A DNA stretch of 64,000 bases, from assembly GCA_016710785.1 (NCBI GenBank), contig JADJUE010000009.1:682001-746000 (forward strand), in the 5' to 3' direction. Positions 26,184 through 35,717 of this stretch are shown here, piece after piece (the stretch's first letter is position 1; each line of letters begins with the position of its first letter). The stretch is from Candidatus Epilinea brevis (GTDB taxonomy: Bacteria; Chloroflexota; Anaerolineae; Epilineales; Epilineaceae). The position numbers and the translations under genes were made by a program. Below the pieces are notes generated by a model. It was not told the origin of the DNA. It saw nothing but the letters and a program-made list of their open reading frames with translations, and ran no database searches.

Positions 26184-28652
26184 TCAACGCAAGCTGCCCG
26201 CGGCCAATAGCTGGGGCAGGAAGACGCGCCGGACCCCCGGCCCGATCCCTTCGGCCGGCGTGAAAGCCTCGTCGATGGCATAGCGCCACCATTGCACATG
26301 GTCGCTGACCTTGTCGCCGCCACCGGCGTAGGCCACGTCCATGCAGCCATCCTTGGCGTCCGAGGGATCTTCCGGCCCGCCGGGCCGGCCCCAGTAGACC
26401 AGCGTCGCCGGCAGGCAGCTGTCCGTCCGCAGGTTCAAGAGCCCCCAGTTGCGGTTGCCGGCGATGACCGAACGGTCCACGCTCAGTGTTCCGGAGGCCC
26501 CGTTCTGGATTCCCACCGCGAAGCCGCCGATCCTTGCGCCCGCAAGGGTCATCTGCGCCCCGTCGCCCACCCGTAGGCCGATCCCCGAGTCACCCCCGCG
26601 CAGGGTCAGACCGCTCAGCTCGGCAACCGCCTGGTCCAGGTAGAGCAATGCGCCCTGGTCGCCGCCTAGGGGCACACCCTCGAGATCCAGGCCGCGGCCG
26701 TTGATCGCCGCGCCCTTGAAGGCATGCACTCCCGCCCATTCGCGGCTGGCCGCCGGGTCCAGCGGACCCATGTGCACCGGCTGTCCCGAGCGCCCCGGGA
26801 CGAAGGAGAGGTCGGCCCGCAGGTCCGGGCCGCTGATGCGCAGCCCCTGGTTCACCCTGAAGCGCAGGTCCAGGCCCCCGCCCATCATGACCACGGTGTT
26901 GATGGCCGAAGCGATGGTCAGGCTGCCTTCCGCCTCCAGCGGCAGGCCGGGGTCCGACAGGGTGACCAGACGCTGGTCCAACGGCAACCGGGTGTCGATC
27001 AGCAGGCGCTGGACACCGTTGCTCAGGTAGCGGTTGCGCAGCCCCGGATCGTCCTGATCCTCCCCCGCCACCGCATCCAGACGCGTCGCGACCACCCGCA
27101 AGGGATGACCGACGGCATGGTGCAACGTCGAAGAGGTCAGCACGCCCGGAGCGTTGCCCCATACCAGCATCGGCTCGGCGATGCTGCCGCCATAACCCAT
27201 GTCCACACCCGCAAGCTCGATGCCCTTGGCGCCATCGGCGATCCGCAGGCCCGACCAGGATCCGGGCTTCTCGGTCAAGCCCTCCATCCGCACCGGCGCC
27301 GAACGGCTGGCGTCCACGCGCAACCTGGCGCCGGGGCCGACGAAGAGCCCGGCATCCGGCGCGAAACGCAGATGCAGATCGTGCTCGAGCGTCAGGCTGA
27401 CATCGCGCGGGCCGCCACCTAGCGAGAGATCGCCGTCCAGCTCAAGCGGCACGCCGGGATGCTTCCAGCTGTAGTTCTCCGACAGGTCCGGATCCTGCGC
27501 CGCCGTGAGCACCTTGATGCGCTGGATTCCGTTGCCCTGGAAGGCGATGTCCGCCGTGCTGGCCAAGCCCTCGGTGACATCGGCCACGGCACTGGGGACA
27601 ATCTCCAGCGGATAGCCCGGCGCGTTGCCGAAAACACTGTCCAAGGTGAGCAGAGCGGGGCTGTGCACGCGGACCATGGCCTGATCCGCCGAACCGCCAT
27701 ACTCGACGCGGGCGAAGTAGAGGCTGTTGGATCCGCCGGCCGGATCGATGAAGGGACTGAAGGTCACCCCACCCCAGCTTCCCGGCTGCTCTTGGATGCC
27801 GCTCAGGGTGACGGCTCGCTCGGTGCTGCCCGTGACCTCGAACTGACCTGGGTTCTCGGCGTCCATTCCAGCGACCACCCCCGCGCCGGGGCCAAAGCGC
27901 ATGACCACGCCGTCGGTAAGGGTGAGGGTGGGTCCGTCGGGCCCGCCGATGGTCAGGTCCTGCTCGAGGAGGTAGGGCAAGCAGAAGTCATGCCAGGTCT
28001 GGCTGTCGACGATGTCACTTGCATCCTCGGCCTTGATCAGGATGCCGTCCCGACCATTGGACCCTGGATTGAGGTTGATCAGGCTGCAGCGCCCGGTCAC
28101 GCTCTGCCCGGCTTCGTCCAGGCTGGGTCCGGCGATGTTGGCCAGCAGGGCCAGCGGCGCACCGCCGCCTTTCTGCAGATCGGCGCGCAGCAGGCGCACC
28201 GGCGCGTCGGCCTCGATCATCGGCACGCCGCCCTGACCGCCGCCCTGGATGAAGGCGAAGCGGATGAAGCTGCCGACCGATCCGCTCTGGAATCGAATCT
28301 GGCCCCAGAAGCCCGGCGTCACCTCGCGGTCGTTGGGCAGGATGCGCACCGGCTCGTTGGCATCGGCATTGCCGGCGATCTCCAAGGTAGACCCTGCGGC
28401 CACCACGATGCTGGCGCCCTGGGCCATGAAGACCTGGGATCCCTGGGCGATGGTCAGCTTGGAGTTGCGGACCGTCACGGTACAGTTGACGAAGTGGGCG
28501 TCCTGGCTGCCCCAGATCTCGTTGCGGCTGACATCGCCACAATGCTGGTTGTTCTGCGCCTGCGCGCGACCCTCCGGCTGCCCCAGCAACAGGGCGACCG
28601 CCAGCGCAGCGGCAGCCGCGCAGCGCCCTGTTCGCGACTCTGACCGCCGCAT
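26184..28652 (-). CDS. Exported beta-helix/adhesin-like protein
   Basis: An 822-residue exported protein from ATG 28652 (AAGGAGGG just upstream; the longer frame has no signal). A signal peptide (CAAAAALAVALLLGQPEGRAQAQ) is followed by repeated blocks of about 100 residues containing a VMRFGPGAGVVAG-like strand, a GSWGGVTF or GSWSGLRIADGA strand and a VEYGGS turn. This suits a right-handed parallel beta-helix of the kind found in surface proteins. The C-terminus ends VFLPQLLAAGSLR. No catalytic residues are recognised; adhesion or glycan binding is an inference. Transcription probably starts after the palindrome at 28806. Confidence 0.8.
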   Translation of the reverse strand: MRRSESRTGRCAAAAALAVALLLGQPEGRAQAQNNQHCGDVSRNEIWGSQDAHFVNCTVTVRNSKLTIAQGSQVFMAQGASIVVAAGSTLEIAGNADANEPVRILPNDREVTPGFWGQIRFQSGSVGSFIRFAFIQGGGQGGVPMIEADAPVRLLRADLQKGGGAPLALLANIAGPSLDEAGQSVTGRCSLINLNPGSNGRDGILIKAEDASDIVDSQTWHDFCLPYLLEQDLTIGGPDGPTLTLTDGVVMRFGPGAGVVAGMDAENPGQFEVTGSTERAVTLSGIQEQPGSWGGVTFSPFIDPAGGSNSLYFARVEYGGSADQAMVRVHSPALLTLDSVFGNAPGYPLEIVPSAVADVTEGLASTADIAFQGNGIQRIKVLTAAQDPDLSENYSWKHPGVPLELDGDLSLGGGPRDVSLTLEHDLHLRFAPDAGLFVGPGARLRVDASRSAPVRMEGLTEKPGSWSGLRIADGAKGIELAGVDMGYGGSIAEPMLVWGNAPGVLTSSTLHHAVGHPLRVVATRLDAVAGEDQDDPGLRNRYLSNGVQRLLIDTRLPLDQRLVTLSDPGLPLEAEGSLTIASAINTVVMMGGGLDLRFRVNQGLRISGPDLRADLSFVPGRSGQPVHMGPLDPAASREWAGVHAFKGAAINGRGLDLEGVPLGGDQGALLYLDQAVAELSGLTLRGGDSGIGLRVGDGAQMTLAGARIGGFAVGIQNGASGTLSVDRSVIAGNRNWGLLNLRTDSCLPATLVYWGRPGGPEDPSDAKDGCMDVAYAGGGDKVSDHVQWWRYAIDEAFTPAEGIGPGVRRVFLPQLLAAGSLR

Positions 28653-28805
28653 GGATCCCTCCTTGGCCCTGGTGACGTGGGTGCCGCGCCGCAGCAGGCG
28701 CGGCACGGCGAACGAGGGTCCGATCATATCCCGGCCGTGGGGATGACGCAATCCGAAGCAGGGCAGTCCGCGGCCACCCCGCGCCATCGATAACGCAGCG
28801 ACCAA

Positions 28806-28833
28806 GGTTCCCGGGTCGCGCGACCCGGGAACC
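28806..28833. repeat. Perfect 28-base palindrome between two exported-protein genes
   Basis: GGTTCCCGGGTCGC joined directly to GCGACCCGGGAACC, 14 bases per arm with no loop. It lies 44 bases downstream of the giant surface gene and upstream of the beta-helix gene, both on the minus strand. No T-run follows, so it may be a regulator site, an mRNA-end hairpin or another dispersed repeat. Confidence 0.75.
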
Positions 28834-28876
28834 TACGCGGTCAGGCCATCGCTGCTGGGCTGGCCGGGCGCAGCGC

Positions 28877-31012
28877 TCAGGGCCGTAGGCAGGTCCCGGA
28901 TAAGGTCGCGCTGTTCAATCGACCGCTGTTGCCGGCCAGGTCGTCCTGGATCTTGAGCGTCCAGGCACCGCCGGCGCCCTGGTTGTCAAAGGCGTTCAGC
29001 CCGCCGCCACCCTCTGTCGCCTGCCGCCGGCTGCCCCCCACCGCATTGAGGCAGACCGCGGCACCGATACCCGGCGACACGTCGTCGTCCAACACCGCCT
29101 GCAGGTTGATGCCCAAGGCGTTGCCGGCGCAGAGGTCGCTGAACAGCTCCGATTCGGTCACGGTGCCGTGGGTCAGATAGGCGTCCAGATCCTCGGTTCG
29201 CGGATGGGTGATGTCAATCTGCAGGTCCACGTCCGTCACCCGGCAGGCCGGCGAGGCGTTCACCACGAGCGCGAACGACGCCGAACCCGGCGCCGTAGCC
29301 CCGGCGTCCGGCACGTTCCCGAGGGTCCCCGAGGGCGCGATCCGCACCCGGAAGCGGTCGAGGAACAGCGGCTGACCAGGGCAGCGCGGCAGACCATCGC
29401 CACCCGGGCACCAGTCGACGTCCTGCGTCAGGGCGAAGGGAATGCCCCGGTCGCCCGCCGCCTCGTCGCCGGGAATGTCTTCGCCGAAGCGCGTGCCCGT
29501 CCGCTCCACCGACACCGCCCCCAAGCCCACCAGGTTGCGCAGCACGAAGCCGACCTCGTCCACCACCTCGTGCTCCCAGAAGGTCGCGGAGATGATCGCC
29601 GACCCCTTGAACCCGTTGCTGACGTAGCCCCAGGTCTGCAGATCGATGTACTCTGCCTGCCGGTCGCTCAGCTTCTGGCACACAAAGTCAAGGAGCCCAT
29701 TCTGGTCGTAGATGTAGATGGCGAAGTCCGTGAAGCCCGGCTTGGCCACCAGGTTCATGATCGCAAGCTCGCTCGTGACCCCCGAGCCATCCAGGTCTTT
29801 GAGCAGGCTCGGAACAGCGATCAGACCCACGCCGGATTCCAGGCCGCCGTTGGACCGCCCGCCGATCTGCCACTTGTAGGCCTTGTGCTCCGGCAGCAGG
29901 TTATAGGCAATGGCCTGCTGCGCCTCGGTGCGCGCCACGTCACCGTACTTCATGAGCGTCGCCACGCCGACCACGTTCGGGGCCTCCACCTCATTCGTCC
30001 CCGGCGTCCACCACACCTGGCTCTCGACGCGGACGCTCCCTATCCAACTGCCCGGCAGGTCGGCCACGAGGGGCAGGAAGAAGGTCTGCGAACCCCGCGG
30101 GCAGATCCAGTCCACGAGCGTCGTGATCACATCGCCGGAACGGTCCAGGAAGTACACCTTCACCTTGGCGTTCACCAGCTGGTCAAGGTTCATGACCTGC
30201 ACGCCGGTATCCCAGCCCTGGTACTCGCTGTAGGCCAGCGGTCCGAAGGCCACCCGTTCGCCCGTGTCGGCCGCCGCCACACCGGTGCCATCTTCACGCA
30301 CATAGTCGAAGGGTGCCGGCTCGCCGATGTAGGTCATGAGGATATCGCGGCCGTAGATGTCCACAGCCACGCCCATAGGCTCCGAGGCCCGGATCCAGGC
30401 CGAGCCCTGCCAGTCCGGGCCCACACAGTCCGCGGCGTCGAACTGGTAGGTCTCGCCCGGGGCCAGGGTGGCCACGTCGCAGATGCGGGCGCGCAGGCAG
30501 TCCTCCTGGGCCTTGAACCACAGCTCCAGGCTGGAGCATTCCAGCCCGCCGTTCTGAATGTACATCACTGTGTTCAAGCCGGCCTTGTTGGCGTAGATCA
30601 ACGGCACATAGTAGCCGTATCCGCCGAACACCGGATCGAAAGAGCCCAGGTGCGCCGCGGCGATGCCGACGTACTTGGCGCTGACCTCAACGCCCGGCGT
30701 CACATCGCCCGGGCAGTGGCGCAGCACTTCCACCGCCAGGAATCCGGTGCCGGCGGCGATGCGCTGGTTGACGCCGGCGAAGTCAAGGCCCTCGTTGTAG
30801 GCCTTCTTGAAGCGCCGGTAGTCATCCGCGTCACCCACCACGCCGAAGAAGAGCGTCTCGCACATCAGGTCGGCCACGACATCGTCGAAGCCCAGGTCGA
30901 TGCCCACATCGGTCAGTTGCCTGGCGGTGAACTTGAAGAGCATGCCGCCCTTGGAGCCGGTGGGGATCTGCGCGCCCATCAGGATCCACGTCGCCCCAGG
31001 GAAAGAGGAGGC
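28877..31012 (-). CDS. Giant surface protein, segment 3 (C-terminal, ends in P domain); frameshifted from segment 2
   Basis: Roughly the last 710 residues of a protein that starts at 35373. Protein-like sequence in this frame begins as SSFPGATWILMGAQIPTG near 31010, before the first ATG (30979), and continues the text of segment 2 once one base is removed. The body (KGGMLFKFTARQLTDVGIDL onward) is a Cys-containing beta-rich region without a known family; it ends with a proprotein-convertase P-domain-like module (ITHPRTEDLDAYLTHG, GGAWTLKIQDDLAGNSG). P domains commonly sit at the C-terminus of secreted proteases, which fits the metalloprotease in segment 1. Confidence 0.75.
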   Translation of the reverse strand, partial: ASSFPGATWILMGAQIPTGSKGGMLFKFTARQLTDVGIDLGFDDVVADLMCETLFFGVVGDADDYRRFKKAYNEGLDFAGVNQRIAAGTGFLAVEVLRHCPGDVTPGVEVSAKYVGIAAAHLGSFDPVFGGYGYYVPLIYANKAGLNTVMYIQNGGLECSSLELWFKAQEDCLRARICDVATLAPGETYQFDAADCVGPDWQGSAWIRASEPMGVAVDIYGRDILMTYIGEPAPFDYVREDGTGVAAADTGERVAFGPLAYSEYQGWDTGVQVMNLDQLVNAKVKVYFLDRSGDVITTLVDWICPRGSQTFFLPLVADLPGSWIGSVRVESQVWWTPGTNEVEAPNVVGVATLMKYGDVARTEAQQAIAYNLLPEHKAYKWQIGGRSNGGLESGVGLIAVPSLLKDLDGSGVTSELAIMNLVAKPGFTDFAIYIYDQNGLLDFVCQKLSDRQAEYIDLQTWGYVSNGFKGSAIISATFWEHEVVDEVGFVLRNLVGLGAVSVERTGTRFGEDIPGDEAAGDRGIPFALTQDVDWCPGGDGLPRCPGQPLFLDRFRVRIAPSGTLGNVPDAGATAPGSASFALVVNASPACRVTDVDLQIDITHPRTEDLDAYLTHGTVTESELFSDLCAGNALGINLQAVLDDDVSPGIGAAVCLNAVGGSRRQATEGGGGLNAFDNQGAGGAWTLKIQDDLAGNSGRLNSATLSGTCLRP

Positions 31013-33600
31013 CCGTGCACTCCACCTTCAGCGGTCCTGCAGCCTGCGGCGGGCAGAAGCCCGGCTCGCCCCAGGTCACCAGCACCGCCTTCGACGGATC
31101 GCATCCCAGGTATTGCACCTCAATCATGCTGCGGCAGACGTCATCCTGTCCCGAAAAGTTCAGGATCGGCAAGTGTACCTGCCCGCCGAGCTGGCGGTTG
31201 GGATCCACCCGCACCGGGCAACCGATCAGGAGGATTCCCGGCGGGTTGACAGACCGCGAAGCCGTGTTCTGGCCGATGTTGAAGATGTCGTAATGCACGG
31301 TGCCGGTGAAGGGAATCTGGTCCCCGCGCACCACCCCGGAACGGATCCGGCCGATGTAGAACACCGCCACCGTGCCTCCCACGGGGATCTGCCCGTTCCA
31401 CTCAACGCGCTCGCCGTTGTTGGTCACGGTGCACAGTCCCGTGCCCGTGCTCACCGTGCAGGTGTTCTGCTGCAAGGCGATCTGCGCCGGCACGTCGGCC
31501 TCGAACTCCGGGCCGGGGTTGTCGCGCTGCAGGGTCACGGCCAGCGGGCCGGTGTTGGAGAAGGTGTACACCACGCGCACGAAGTCGCCGGAGGCGATGC
31601 AGTCGGCTTGTTGTTGCGGCGCGGTCGAAGCGTCGGGGGAGTTGGGATGGGTCCCAGTGGCGGACGCATGTGACGCGTCGGGAGACAGGACTGGTGCGGA
31701 CGGATCGGCGCTGGCGCCGGGTTCGGCAGAGGTCGCCGCGGCGTGAACACGGCTGTCCAGAACCGCTCGCTGCGCCGTGTTCAGTTCGGACTCGGCCACC
31801 ATGTCGCCGGCGGCCGCCAGGGCCGCAAGGTCCGCCAGATTCAGCATCTGCGCGCCGAGGTGGAACACCTGCACCCCGAGCAGCAGGTCAGAGCCGGCGC
31901 GCACGTTGGTGGTGATGGTGGTGCTGTTGTTGGCGCTGTTGGGATCCGGCAAGCAGTTCGTCGTGCTGACGGATGCCGTGTTGGACAGCGGCGCACCCGG
32001 GCTACCGGGGCAGACGCCAGGCGAACAGGGCGCGAGCGGACTCACCGTCGTGACGATGCTGACCGTATAGGCGGTGGGCGCGGCCGCGCATTGCCGGCTT
32101 GACGCCACGGTGCCCAGGTTGCAGGTCACCACCTGCCCGGCCGCCGAGCAGGTAGGCCCGGCGGGACTGACCGTCGCCGACACGAAGGTCACCGCCGCCG
32201 GCAGGGTATCCACCAGCACCACGCCGGTCGCGCTGGACGGACCGGCATTGGACACGATCACGGCATAGGTCAAGGTGCCCCCGGCATTGACTGGATTGGG
32301 GCTACCGGTCTTGCTGACCGACAGGTCCGCCTGCGCCTGGGCGCTGAGGGTGCTGCTGGCCGAGTTGGCCCGCGGCCCGGGATCGGTGGTGCCGCTGGCC
32401 GCGGTCACGCTGTTGACCAAGGTGCTGCCGCAGGCGGCGTCCCCGCAGGGACTGATGGCAATGGCGATGCTGCGCTGAAGGTTGGGGGCGCTGGGGCCGG
32501 TCCAGGTGCAGACCACGCTGCCGCCGACGGCGTTGACCGCCGGTGTGGTGCAGACAGCCCCGCTGGAGGCCACCGCCGACACGAATCGGCCGTTGCCGGG
32601 AAGGCTGTCGATCAGCTGCACGTTCTGGGCGTCGGACGGCCCGAAGTTGGTCGTACCCACCGTGTAGCTGACGTTGGCCCCACCGGCGATGTAGGTACCG
32701 CTGGCCGGCGACTTGGTTGCGTCCAGGTCGGCGCGGGTGATCACCGTTGTCAGCACGGTCACCGTGTCGTCGGCGGTGTTGATCCGCGTCTCGGCCACGC
32801 TGGCTACCGCCGCGGTATCTCCCACGACGTCCGTGCCGGGCAAGGTGCTCGGCCCCACGGTCAGGACCACGGTCAAGGTAGCGTTGGCGCCGGCCGCCAG
32901 GGTGGGCAGGGTCCAGTTGAGGTTGGGAGCCGTTCCCGACACCGAGCCGCTGCCAGGCGTCGTGCTGGTCACGTTGGTTCCGGCGGGCAGGGTCAGGGTC
33001 TCGGCCACCACGAGGCTCGAGGCGTCCGACGGCCCTGCATTGCGCGCCGTGACCACGTAGGTGAGGTTGGAGGCGCCGCTGCCGGCGGTGACCGGGTCGG
33101 CGGATTCAGTCTTGCTCAAGATGATGTCCACCCGCCGCTGCACCGTGGTCCGCACGGTGATGGTGTCATCGCCCGGGACCAGTCGCGTCTGGTCGCTTCC
33201 GGTGATGGTCGCGGTGTCGCCCACCACGTCGGTGCCGCCGGCGGCAGAGGGTCCGACGGTCAGGACCACCGTCAAGGTGGTCGACGCGCCGCCCGGCAAG
33301 CTGGGCACGCTCCAACTGTAGTTGGGTGCGCTGCCGCTCAGCGAGCCGCTGCCGGGGGTGATCGAAACCACGCTCACACCCGCGGGCAGGGTGAGCGCCT
33401 CTGAGACCGTGACGTTGGTGGCGCCCCCACTGCTCTTGTTGCGCAGGGTGACCACGTAGATCAGGTTGCTCGCGCCGCTGCCGGCGTTGACCGGATCCAC
33501 GGACTCGGTCTTCGTCAACTCCAGGTCAACGCCGACCGGGGTGGGCGTGAAGGTGTTCGTCGGGGTGTTCGTCGCTGCGGCGGTAGGTGTCGAGGTGGGG
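31013..33600 (-). CDS. Giant surface protein, segment 2 (four DUF11 repeats); frameshifted at both ends
   Basis: About 860 residues in a third frame. After TNTPTNTFTPTPVGVDLELT come four DUF11/beta-sandwich repeats of about 130 residues, each with the start pattern xDLxxTKxxSxxPV and xYxVxxxNxGPSxA (VDLELTKTES, VDIILSKTES, ADLDATKSPA, ADLSVSKTGS). An Ala-rich spacer and two further beta-sandwich regions (VHLPILNFSGQDDVC) follow. The frame has no start or signal of its own and its first 110 residues are segment 1 read out of frame, so it is a continuation, not a separate gene. DUF11 repeats form stalks in surface proteins. Confidence 0.78.
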
Positions 33601-35373
33601 GGTGGGGGTGTTGGTCGGGGTGTTGGTCGGGGTGTTGGTCGGGGTGTTGGTCGGCGTGGGCGTCGGTGTAGACGTGAACGTGTTGGTCGGCGTCGGGGTG
33701 GCCGTGAACAGGCAGGTGTCCGCGCAGCCACTGGCGGAGCTGAAGTTGGCGATGCCCGGCGACATGCAGACCAGCTGGAAGTCGACGCTGTTGGCGTTGT
33801 TGTCGTTGCCATCCGCCACCCGGGACAGGCTGACGAATGCCGTGCTGTTGGAGTCAGCCAGCGCGCTCCCCGTACCCTCTTTGTAATCCGTGTTGACCAC
33901 GCTGCCTTCGTAGCTGAAGGCGTCGATGAAGTTGCCGTTCGGGTTGAACAGCGCCATGGCGTCCGGATTGCCGTTCTGGACAAGATCCGTATCGGGGCTG
34001 ACGTCCAGATCGCATTCGCACATCAGGCTGGGGTTGGCGCAGACCACGAAGTAGTCCCCCGCGGCCACATTGACGTTGGGCAGGCTGATGGTCTGGTAGA
34101 CGGTCTCGGTGGCCGCGTTGAACAGCCGTAGCTGCCAGCCGTTGAGGTTGACGGCATGCGTGCTGATGTTCTTGAGCTCGATGAACTCTTCGGTGTCGGT
34201 CCCGACTTGATCGTAGTCCACCTCGTTGATCACCATCACCGGGTCGTAGATGGTCTCGGCGCCTTCGGCGTCATCCGGCTGGAGGTTGAGGAGGGCCGCA
34301 TTGTAGAAGGCGTTCATCACCGCGGTCTCGGTGGCCTCGTGGTTCAAGCCGATGCTGTGGCCGGCCTCGTGCAGGGCTACCAGGCCGATGTCGATGCCCG
34401 AGGTGTCGCAGGTCCAGTTCTCCTGGCGGTCGTAATGCATGTCGCCGGCGGCCGAGATGCCGTTTGGCGGCGGAAAGTAGGCATGGGCCAACACACCGGA
34501 CGGGCCATCGAAGGTGTGTGCGCCAATGCGGATGTCCCCGATGGCCGCCGCGTTGTCGAAGGCGGCCCCGTTGTCCACCACCTCGACGAAGTCGATGTTG
34601 GACACCGCCGACCAGGCGCTGAAGGCGGCGCGGATCTCGGTGAGGAAGCAGGCGTTGAAGGTCGGCAGGCTGCTGATGGCCACGTTGGCGCCCGCGCCTG
34701 CCGACTCGGCCGACATGTCGACGCCATTCGGCATGAAGCTGAAGGTGACCGTGCCGCCGGCGATGCCAGGGCCTTCGACGTTGGTGCCGCCGGCGTACGG
34801 TGAACCTGTGCCCCACTTCAGGCCGCCGGTTACGAACTCCAGGCCCTCAGGCGCCGCCGGCTGAGCGTCCGCCTGTCCGTCCAGACCGATGCCCGGTCGG
34901 CCCACAATGGGCCCATCCGGGGTCATGAACAGGCCACCGTCGTCGATCTTCTGCGCCTGCTGCCGCAGCGCTGACAGACCGTTGTCGCGCCGTAGCAGAC
35001 TGGCGGGCGCGCCGCCGACGCCGGGGTCATCGGCATCCAGCTGCGGCCCACCCGGGCGCCTCACCAACTGCTCGTAACAGCGCATGCCGTAGCGGGTCCA
35101 GTTGGCGGCAGCCGCCCGCCAGTGCCGGGCAGCCGCTTCGTTATGTGGAAGGGCCTTGGTGCGCTCGACCGCCGCCTTGAAGGTCGACTCTACCTGCGCA
35201 TACGTGGCCGCATCGCAGTCCGACGCCCCGCCATCCGGTGCCGCAGCCGGCGCCGGCCGCAGGAGCGGCAGCCAGGAGGCCGCCCGCACTTGCGAGGAAT
35301 CCATGAGTCCGACGACTACGGCGACCACTGCAGCGATGGTGATCAGCCGCGATCGAGTCTGCTGACAAAACAC
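33601..35373 (-). CDS. Giant surface protein, segment 1 (signal, M10-type metalloprotease, lamin-tail domain)
   Basis: The N-terminal part. I start at GTG 35373, which has AAGGGGG five bases upstream; ATG 35391 is possible but lacks a site. A signal peptide (RLITIAAVVAVVVGLMDS) is followed by a helical region and then a metzincin-type protease with the full zinc motif HEAGHSIGLNH and a downstream Met (TAVMNAFY) for the Met-turn. A lamin-tail domain follows (VMVINEVDYDQVGTDTEEFI), then a Thr/Pro/Asn linker built from a 12-base DNA repeat. The frame is lost in a G5/G6 run at 33597-33608; without it translation would end at 33526. It probably acts as a secreted protease. Confidence 0.82.
33607..33654. 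repeat. 12-base tandem repeat coding for the TNTP linker
   Basis: Four head-to-tail copies of GGTGTTGGTCGG on the plus strand, read on the minus strand as Pro-Thr-Asn-Thr. It lies beside the G-runs where the reading frame is lost. Repeats of this kind change copy number easily and are also hard to assemble. Confidence 0.8.
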
Positions 35374-35717
35374 AAGATCCCCCTTGGGCATGGCGAACGT
35401 CAGTTGCAGGCCTTCGAACGCCGCGGGAGTGCTCGCCGAGCGCTGCGACAGGCAGCGCAAAGCGTCGGCCCCGCTCAGCCGGAGAAGGCGGCGTCTGACT
35501 TGTAACGGCCGTGGGGCATCGCGGATACGTTACGAAGCCCGAGTTATCAGATATTAACCTCAATCTCCTGGCGGTATGGCCCTTGGGATGACCCAGAGCC
35601 CGCAACTTTGGGCCGCACCCATGGCTGGGGTAGGATTAGCCCACGGCGTGCCGTCGCCGCCAGACCCTCCCGCGGGGTCTTGCCCTTCCTCCACCGCAGC
35701 CATCAGGAAGCCCCATC
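35374..35717. other. Divergent intergenic region with promoters
   Basis: Holds the gdh promoter described separately and, for the minus-strand giant gene, an unusually AT-rich patch at about 35541-35570 (minus strand TTGAGGTTAATATCTGATAA) that is the best place for its promoter. I see no gene in it. Confidence 0.45.
35608..35636 (+). promoter_or_regulatory. Sigma70-type promoter for glutamate dehydrogenase
   Basis: TTGGGC (35608-35613), 17-base spacer, TAGGAT (35631-35636), about 80 bases before ATG 35718. By-eye match to consensus and spacing. Confidence 0.5.

Noticed and set aside
29168..31249. A 693-codon plus-strand open frame
   Set aside because: Antisense of the giant surface gene's C-terminal part; no signal peptide or domain, composition typical of a shadow.
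33541..33660. Short regular repeats that could suggest a CRISPR array
   Set aside because: The unit is 12 bases, head to tail without spacers, and encodes the Thr/Pro/Asn linker of an exported protein. No cas genes are present.
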